A stretch of DNA of 64,000 nucleotides, taken from Thraustochytrium sp. TN22. Taxonomy: Eukaryota > Sar > Bigyra > Thraustochytrida > Thraustochytriidae. This document shows positions 48,141 to 57,800 of the stretch, in pieces (the stretch's first letter is position 1; every line of letters starts with the position of its first letter). A model generated the notes under the pieces. It saw only the letters and a list, made by a program, of their open reading frames with translations, was not told where the DNA came from and did not search any database. Location: assembly GCA_013306675.1 (NCBI GenBank), contig JABLUY010000006.1:124001-188000 (forward strand), in the 5' to 3' direction. The translations under genes were made by a program, and so were the position numbers.

Positions 48141-48856
48141 GCTGCCTAAGCTAGCTGGCTCGCCTACCTAGCTAGCAAGCTCCTTCGCTCGCCGGCCGCG
48201 GCTCGCTTGCTGCCTTGCTGCCTTGCTCGCGGGACGCCTGGCTCGCTCGCCCGCCCGCTCGCTGCCTCCGCGCGCTCGCCTCTCCCGCGGCGATCTGTTT
48301 CTGCGCTCTCTTTCTGCGCTCTGGCTTGGGCCCGACCGGCCGCAGGTGAGGCGCAGCCGCAGCGGGGCGGCCCTCTCTGGCACCCAGCGCTGTCAAGTAC
48401 AACCCTACTCAGCGCTCAGCACGATCCTACCAGGTAACTTTACGCCACGCAGCCTCAGAAAAGAAACACCGAAACCAAACTCTGATACGATACGGGTACA
48501 CTACAGCTACAGAGCACCTCGGGTGAGGCTTTGCGGCCCGAGCTGCAGGACCGACTCCGGCGCCGCCAAGACGCCGCCGCCGCCGCTTTACCTGGGGCAG
48601 TGGCGCTCCGAATCCATGAGGGCGGCCAGTTCTGCATCTGCATCTGCAGGCGGCAAGCCGGGAGCCGGAGAGGCGCAGCGCAGCGGCGTGCAACGTTGCA
48701 CAGCGGACTAAACCTTGTGGTTGCCCAAGCGCTCGAGTCAGCTCAAGGGAGCTGGGAAGCAAGTTGGAGCTCGCTGCTCGCCGCTGCTCCGTCCGGCCGC
48801 GGCGGCTGGCAGGTCGCAAAGCGCGGATCGCTAAAAAAAAGACATCATGATCTGCA
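48141..48856. promoter_or_regulatory. Upstream region of the small two-TM gene and 3' flank of the Ig gene
   Basis: 716 bp. An AGCTAG cluster (AAGCTAGCTGG at 48149-48159 and CTAGCTAGCAAGC at 48168-48180) starts about 9 bp upstream of the small gene's ATG. CTCGCTCGC and TTGCTGCC repeats follow at 48186-48260. Nothing else recognised. Confidence 0.5.
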
Positions 48857-51800
48857 TCATACGATTTGCATGTCGACCTCGTCCTGGTCGCCCTCTGCTT
48901 GGTTTGAGGACGCGACAGAGCGGCGCGACTTGTGGTGGCTCCTGCGCGAGGACGCCGACTCTCCGCGCTTCTTGAAACTGAGTTCCTTGACTTCGACGTC
49001 GCCCGCAGCACGCCGGCGCTCCAGGAGATCGTCGTCGCCGTCATCAATCGGCAATGGTGGCTGCGGGCGCGAGGACCTGCGCAGCCCGGAGGACCGCCCC
49101 GTGGTGGAGGACTTCTTGAAACTGGTCTCGCCGGACGCATCGCTGGCCGTCTCGCACATGAGCGACCTTTTGAAGCTCGATTCCGAGTCGGAGTCCGGCC
49201 CCGAATCCGCCTGCTGCACGAAGCTAGAGCGTCGCACGCGCAACGAGGCCAATGGCTCGGTTGCTTCACAGTAGTTTCTGGGTGGCAACGCCGGGCTCGC
49301 AACCTCCACCGCGACCTCATCCGTGGCGGCGCCGTTCTTGGGCCCACCTTGCTGCTGCTGCTGCTGCTGCTCTGCATCCACATCCTCCATGAGCACATCA
49401 ATGCCGTGTCGGAGGTGCATGTGACGCCGCAGCGCAGTCCGCCACTCCTCACGCGCACGGGAGGGCACGACCATGCCAAAGATCTCACGCTTCTGACCAG
49501 CGCCAAAGTACTCGATACGGATCAATCGCGGCGCTTTGGCTGGCACGCGTACAGCCGCCACGCGGGCCAGAGGCAGGGACCTCAGGCGACCCACAAAGTG
49601 GTGCGCGCCGTCGCGCGCCGGCGTCATTGTCTCGAAGACCGCCAGCTCGTCGCGGTCCGTGAAGAGCACGCCGTACACGCTGCTGCGCTGCTTCGAATCA
49701 TCCTCGAGGCGAATCCACCCCTCACACGCCACGCGGTACCCGACCGCGCCCGAGAAGCTACCCACCACGAGACCTTCCACACGTGGCGTTGACCCAGCCG
49801 AGTCCACACTCGATAGCCGCGACGCTGCCGTGCTCGCACTGGTCGGCGAGATGGGCGAGCCTGTTGCCGGGGCTGACGCTGACGTCGTGATCTTAGCCGG
49901 CACCGAAGAGAACGAGCGCCGCGACGTGCCCGAGGAGATTGAGGACACGGACGAACCCACCGAGGCCAGTTCAATCACCACACGCTCATCACGGGTCGCC
50001 TTGAGGGTCGCAGCGCGCGTGGGCGCCGCAACAGTTTTCTCCACATGGCCGAGCTGCAGGTGCGCGCCACTGCGCGCGGCGATCGCCTCGGCCCACGACT
50101 CCGCATCGTGCCGAGACTCGCACATGAACTCCACGCGACGCGGACCGGCCCCGCGAGACGCGCCGCCCAGCCGCCGCTGCACCTGAGGAAAGTCCAGCGC
50201 ATCCACGGTCTCCTCCTCCTCTTCCGCCCCGTCATCCGCCTCCTCCTCCTCCTCGTCGTCGTCGTCATCGTTCACATCAATGGGGTCCTTTCCGGCGTCC
50301 TGCGCGTTGCGCCGGGTCCTTTTCAGCAGCACGTCAAAGCGCCAGCCTCCGTGCGAGGTCGACCGCCTGCTCTTCACCACGACAGCCTCTGCCTTGCGCA
50401 CGCACAGGACGCCAGCCTCCTTGCGCGCGCCCAGCGACAGCGTCGTGTCTGGGTGCTCCAAGTAGAAGTGCATGTGATCGTCCACCAGCTCCGTGTACCA
50501 GTGCTGCCACGCGTTCGAGCCGCTCAAACCACTCTTCGATCGCTTCCAGAGCCACCCTGACTTCTGGCTCGTGGACTCCGCCCGACCAGGAAACACGGCA
50601 CGCCCGCCCTCCCGCTGGAAGGCATCCAGAGCTGCGCGCTCCTTGTCTTGTCGCTGCTGCCGCCGGCGGTGGCCGTAGACAAGGCCACCCATGCAGAGCC
50701 CCGACAAGAGCAGGCCCAGGAGCAGGCCGGGCCACAAGACCACGCCACCCTCGTCGACGACGGTGCGGATCACCTCCACAATGGAAGGATCCGCCGCTGG
50801 CGCCTCGGTCGCAGCTTGGACCCCGGCCGTGCGCACCCATGCCAGCGGCATGCAGCGCCCCTGGCCCACCGCTCGAGCGTCCGCTGTGCACGACGCGCAG
50901 TCCGCGCCGCCGTACCCGGGGAAGCAGTCGCACTGGCCCGACTCAGGCAGGCACACGCCCCGAGACGAGCACCCGGAAGGGCACCACAGCGCCGCGTCCG
51001 GAGCCACACAGTCCGCCGGGCAGCAACCCGCCTCTGTGCAGCGCTCACCCACCTCGCAGATCCCGTTGCCGCACACGCCCTGCGCGCGCGCCGTCACCGA
51101 GCTCACCTCCAAGCTCGACCCGTTCACGAGGTTCGTCCACGATGCCAGCTTTCGCACCGCCGTCCACCCCAGCGCCTGCGACATGTACATCTGCAGCCCG
51201 ACGCTCACCTCCAGGCTCCCGTCGGATGCCGTCAGCGCTCGTCGCCGGCCTTTGCCGTTCACCGCCACAGTCTGCATGCGCCACGAGGAGGACTCCGGCA
51301 GCGTCTGCCCCAGCACAGACCGGACAGCGTCCTCCGCAAGCAGCTGCAGTTGCGCTGCACTCGTCGTCTGGTTCGGCGACATGGTCAGCACGCCGCCCAG
51401 AGCCACCTGCGCCACGCACGAGTGCCCGGAGCCGCCGCAGACGCCACACCGATCCAATTCTCCCGACGTGCAGCACGCCCCTTCGGCGTCCAGCAGCCCT
51501 GATGCGCAGCATTCCCCGCGCACATCCACGCTACGGGAGTCACCATCGCACATACCGCACGCGTCGAGCTCACCGCTCGCACAACATGCACCGTCGCGGT
51601 CCAGCACCCCAGACGTGCAGCAGAGCCCGTCCTGGTCCACCGCCTTGCTGCTCGTGTCGCAGCAGGCCCCGTCCGCACTCCACACCTCCGTGTCGCCGCT
51701 GCAGCTGTCCTCCGTCGCGGTCTCGTTGCAGACCGCCCCCGACCACCCCGCGTCGCACGTGCACGAGCCCTGGGTCGCGTCCGCGCAGCGCCCGTGCGGC

Positions 51801-54800
51801 CCACACGCCGCTGCGCACCTTTCCAGCGTCGTCGACACGCAGGCCTCCCACGACCGCGGCTTTGTCTGCTTGCTCGCGCACAGACTCTCGCTCGCGAGCT
51901 CGCCCTGGCGGTTCACGCAGACCACCCGCCGCTCGCGGTACGAGGCGATGGACCCGCTGCCCAGGCTCGTGCACGCGCCCCACGCGCCAAGCTGCCACCG
52001 CAGCCAGTTCTCCGTGCCGACGAAGCTGTAGTTGCCGCTGCCGGAGGCGGCTGTCGTGCGACCCGCCACGCACGATGCCTGCGACGCAGGCCGGGCGGCC
52101 GCGGCGCACCCCTGCGCCGCGGCGCCGCTCCGCGGGTCAATGCACGCCACCTCGCGCTCCGCCTCGTTCGAGCTCCGGTCGCAGCTCCATTCGCCCACAG
52201 CCCACACCATCGCGCACAGGTTGCGCTCCTGCGAGGAGCGTGCGCTATCGGCGCACGATGTTGACGCCAGGAGGAAACCAGACGCCGCGTCGAAGCACAG
52301 CTGCTGCTGCTGCTGCTGCTCTTCCTCCTCCTCCTCCTCCATGTACCAAACCTCCTCGCAGGACTCCTCTGTCGACGAGGACCGCGCGCTACGCAGCTCC
52401 GCTGAGAGGCAGCCACTCGAGCACGCCTCCTGGGTTGCTGGCTTGGACGCCGCCGCGCACCTCGAAGCCTGCGCTGCGGCGCCGTTCGCGCTCACGCAGC
52501 TCACGGACCTCGACCTCGAGGTCCCGCACGTTCGCGACCCGCAAAACTCCTCGAGGTCCGTGTCGCCGCCCACGTCCCAGCTCCCCGTGAACCAGTAGTG
52601 CGCATTGTGCGCGCACGCGGCGAGCTGCGCGGCACTGCAGGCCACACGAGACGCCGGCGTGGGCGCGAGTCGCGCGCACTGCGAGACATCGTGCTCCACC
52701 TCGGCCCAGGCGCAGGTGGAGCTGCTCGGCGAGGACGCCGATAGAGTCGGCGTTGTCCCGTAGCCGACGCACTGCACAGTGCGTGTCTGCTGCGCCACCG
52801 CGGCGCAATCGCAGGCGGCGCCCTCGTCCTCCTCCGCAACTACAAAGCGGAACGGCAGGACCACGTCGAGGGCGGCCGACAGCGTCTCCGTGCGTGCGTC
52901 TCCGGCCACCGTCACTTGCAAGGCGGCCGACCCGGGCGCCACGGAAGAGTCCACGGCCCAGCTCCATATCACCTGCGCTCCCTGCGCTGTCAGCGCGGAC
53001 TGCGAGAGTCCGGCCACGGTGGAGCTCACGAGCGGCGAGACCTCGTCCTCATCGTCGTCCAGATGGGCGAGCGCGAGCCGGACCGGAGTCTGCGCGCCGC
53101 GTGGCAGCGCGCCCACGACCGAAATGGCCACCAGGTGCTCGTAGCAGCTGCCCACCACAAAGGGCGCCCAGTGCGGCAGACTCGGGCTCACGAAAGCGAT
53201 GCTGAGCACGTTCAAAAACACGCGCCGCGTGCTCGTGGCCGCGTCGTTATCCGTGACCGTGAGCACAAACTCGTACAGACCCACGGCCGGCTCCACGAGG
53301 GAGACGATCGCCGTCGAGACGCCATCCAGGGCGACCTGGGCCGCGCGTGCCACCGAGCCATCCACGGACGCCAGCGCCCAGTGGAAGGACGAAATGGCGC
53401 CGTGCACGTCCGCATCGTACGAGAGGCTGGCGTCCAAGGCAGCCGCGTGCGTGCCGCCCAGCGCCACCGTGGCGTTCGAGACCACGGGCTTGGGCGCCAT
53501 GTTCACCGTCACCGAGACTGTGTCCTCGCTGCGACACCCACTCGGGTCCGTCACCGTGAGCTTGAACGTATACACCCCGGCCACGGAGAGCCCGAGCACA
53601 TCCGTACTCACCGCCATTGGCGTTAGCAACTGGACGGTCTGGCTCCCTGCGGGAAGCGCCGGGTGCGACACCACGGTCCACTCGTACGAGACGGCGTTCG
53701 TGGACGCCGTGCCGTACAGCCGCGTGTAGGTCTGCGGCAGCGTCACCGGGTGCCGGGGCGAGGGGCCCGTGGCATCCGCGGCTGCCGATGGGCCCTCGTT
53801 TACCTCGAGCCGGGCCGATCCGGAACGCAGGGCGCCGGCCACGTTTGTCGCCACGAACGCGTAGTAGCCCTCGTTCGCCTCTGTGGGATCCTCGATGCGG
53901 AAGATCGCGTCCGTGGTCTCCCAGGCTGGCGTTCCCGAGATAATACCGCTGGCTTCCGTTTGTGCCGTGCTAAAGTACCAAGCCACCTGCATGGGCTGCG
54001 TTCCGGCCAGCGCCACCTCCTGCTCAAAGGGCGTGCCAGGGCACGCCGTGACGAGCTGATCAGGCCAGGTGGACTCGTCCTCCAGATAGGGCGCCACATT
54101 GATGTCCACCACAATGTCCACGGAGCTCGTCATGCCCAATTCGTTCGAGACCACGCAGTGGTACGTGCCGGCTGTCGCACGACGCGAGACGCGGTCTAAC
54201 ACGAGCGTGCACGGCTCGTTGGCAGCGCTGCAGTCCTCCGGCTCGAGCCAAACCGTCGCCCCGTCCACCACCACGGCTTCCATCTCGCCGGAGGCAGGAT
54301 TCTGCTTGCGCCACTCGAATGCGAGCGGCTCCAGGCCGCTCGCAGTCACGCTCAGCTCCACGCGGTCGCCAGGGTTCGCTGTGGTTGTGCCATTCGCAGC
54401 GGCCGGCGACTGCTCCACAATACGCGGCGCGTCCAAGACGCCGAGGTTGGCCCAGCGCGAGCGCGCGCAGCCGCCCTCGTTGCAGACCTCACACGAGAAG
54501 AGGCCTTCGTCCTCGTCATTGGCGTCCGGGATGACCAGTACCAGCTCGCTTGCCGTCGCATTCGCCTGGAAGCCGCCCGTGGCGTCCGCGAAGAAAGAGG
54601 CGTTCCACACCGCCAGCTCCGGTGTCTCGTTGCTCAAGGATTCGGTGTAGAACCAGCGCACGCGGAACGGGCCTGTGCCGGCGCTCAAGGAGCACGTGAA
54701 GCTGCTGTCGGCGCCAGGACGTCGCGTAATGTCCTCGGGCGACCCGGCCAGCATCACCGGCGCCTCCACCACCGTCACCGTCGCCGCCGCAGACAGCGCG

Positions 54801-57800
54801 CCCGCCGGAAGCGCCGAGTTGCGCACGCGGCAGCGGTACGCGCCCGTGTGGACAGAAGCAAGCGCCTCGCGGAGCTTGAGGACGGAGACAAAGGCTGACG
54901 AGGCCGTCCCCGCCTCAAAGCGCGCCCCCTCCGTTGCCGTCGCCGTGGAGGACATCGTCACCTCGACGCCATCCTTGAGCCACTCAAATGTGAGAGGCGT
55001 CGACCCCGACGCGCGGCACGTGAGCTCGGCTGAGCCTCCTGGCACGATGCGCCCGCCCTCGGGGACCACCTCCAAGGCGTCCACCTGGGCCGGTGCGTTG
55101 ATGGCGATCGAGATCGGTGTCGAGACGTCCGCGCCCAGCGCGTTTGTCACGCGTACAAAGACGTAGCCCGTCGTGCTTGGCACGAAGGTGAAGTTCGCGT
55201 CCATGCCCGACTGCATTACCTCGCCATTCACGTTCCACGCGTATGTGAGGGGGGTCAGGCCGGTCGCCACCGCCGTCAAGGTCACCGTCTGCTGCGGGTC
55301 CACGGTCAGCGTGCCGCCCTCCGCAACGGGCTCCAGCCGCACGATTGTCGGTGGATCGCGCACGTCCAGGACGCCCACCGTCTTGGTCGCCGTACCGGCG
55401 GAGTTGGATGCCACGCAAATGTAGCTGCCCTCGTCTTCCTGCTGCGCATCGGCAATGCCGAGCTGCAGGCCGGTTTCACCTGACAGGATGACGCTGCCGC
55501 TCGAGGTCGGCCGCTGCAGTTTCCAGACCACCTTGGTCACTGCCGGGTCCGCGGTCACCGCACAGCCAAAGGAGACGTTCGCTCCCGGGTCCACGAGCTG
55601 CAGGACGCGCTCCGTCGTAATGATGGGCGGGTCGTTCACCACGAGCGCGCCTGTCGCACTCTCGGCCGATCCGAGCCTGTTCTCCGCAACCAGCATGTAG
55701 CGACCTTCGTCCGCCTGGACGACACCTTGCAGGGTGAGAGTGGCGTCCACGTAGGCCGAGTTCGTCGTATTCTCTTGAATCAAGACGCTGCCCGACTCTG
55801 TGCGTTTGTACCAGAGGAGTGTCATCGGCGGGGCGCCCGAGACGCCGCATGAGATGGTCGCGCTGGTGCCCGGATCCGCGCGTGTCGTGTTTGCTGGCTG
55901 CACTTGGACCGCCGGCGCGCGCGCGAGCTGCACCTCCGCGCTCTCACTCAGCGCGCCGCTGACGGGGCTCAGGCGGTTCGTTGCGCGGCAGTCGTACGTG
56001 CCTTCTACGGAGACATCAACGTTGCTCAGCGTCAGCACCTTGCTGGTCGCGCCGCTGATGGGCACGCCGTCCTTTCGCCACTGATAGGACATGGGCAGTA
56101 CACCGATCGCTTCCACGGTCAGCGTCACAGTCGCGCCGGGCTCCGCGAAGGTGTCCTCCGGGTGCAGTACGAAGCTCGGCGCGTCGTTCACCTCGAGATG
56201 GATCACCGGCGATCGTGCAGACCCGAGACGGCTGGTCGCCTCGCACACGTACATGTGCTCGTCGGACGTGCTTGCGCTGCTAAGCAAGAGCTCCGTCCAT
56301 GTCTCGCCAGAGGTTTCGCGCCCACGCACCACGCGCGAGAAGTTGGTGCCACCACCGGTCGTGCTTTCAAACCACATGAAGGAGAGGTCGCCCGTGCCGT
56401 TCGCTTCGCAGCGCAGGGTGGCGGCCGCGCCGGGATCCACCGCCACCGTGGACTCCGCGAGCGGGCTGGTCACCTGAGGCGGGTCCCGAACGGCGATCCA
56501 TACCTGGTTTGACTCCGCAAAGCCCAGGCGGTTGTACACGACAACCGAGTAGTAGCCCTCGTCGGCTTCGCTCATGTTGCGCAGCGTCAGGTTCTGGTAC
56601 GTCGCCTTGTCCTCGTTCACAAATTGGCCGTCCTTCTTCCACAGGTACGAAAGAGGCCGCGCGCCCGTTGCTAGGACGTCAAGCACCAACGTTGCATTCG
56701 GGTCCACCTCTGCCTCCTCTGGGTGCTCCTGAATAATCGGCGGCGTGTTGACCACGATCGGCAGCGCGTTACTCACCACCGAACCGGCACCGTTCGTCAC
56801 CACACAAGTGTACTGGCCGGCGTCGGAGGCGCTCACGTCGCTCACGGTGAGCTCCTGTCTTCCCGAAGAGATAGGCAAGCCGTCCAGTGCGATCGCGTAC
56901 GTCAGATTTTGCCCCGCCGCAGAGCATGAGAGCCGGAAGGTTCCGGTCGCGCCCTCGTCCACGCCGTCCTGCAGTACGCTGGCAGGCTGCACGGAGAGCG
57001 TCACGTTGGTGGGCAAGTCCATGACGTCCAGGAACGCCGTGGTCGACGTGGCGTTGCCCACCGCATTGGATACCACACAGCGGTACTCGCCCTCGTCAGA
57101 TTCGGCTGCCTTGGTAATATACAGGCGAAGTTCCTTGGCTACGTCCTCATCGCCGGCAGCCACCTCCCAGGACGAGACAGCAGTCCAAGAGGACGCACCA
57201 AAGGCGCGCCGCTGCCAGGACACTGCGAGGGGGTATGACCCCGTCGTGGCACAGCTAAACGAAGCGGACGTTCCGGGTGTCGCGAACAGCGAGGTGGGCG
57301 GCGTCACAATCTCTACCGGGTTGAGCACGTTAACCCACGCCGTGTTGCTGCGTGCTGAAGAGACAGGATTGCGCACCGTGCACGTGTAGTTGCCCTGGTC
57401 GGTCTCCGCAACGTCCGTCAGCACGAGCACCGCCGTGGTGGACGGTACGTCCAGCACAAGACCCTTGAAGCGCCACTCAAAGACAAAAGGCGTCGATCCG
57501 GACGCCGAGCAGTCGAGGCGAAGCGTCTCGCCCGGAATGAGCTCCAGGTCCGGCAGCTCATTGTTGATGGCCGGCGCAAACAGCACGTCCACGTCCTTGG
57601 ACTCGCAGGCCGCCAGGCCCAGGCTGTCCGTCACGCGCAGGACGTATTCAAAGGTCCCGGGGACGTCTAGGTTGCTCACGATGGTGGTCTCCTGGTCTGG
57701 AAAGCGGATCACGCCCGAGCTCGCGTCGGCGTCGTCGGGCACGCTGGCCAACGTCCACGCGTAGCTGTTGATGGTGGACCCGTACTGCGCGGCCGTCCCG

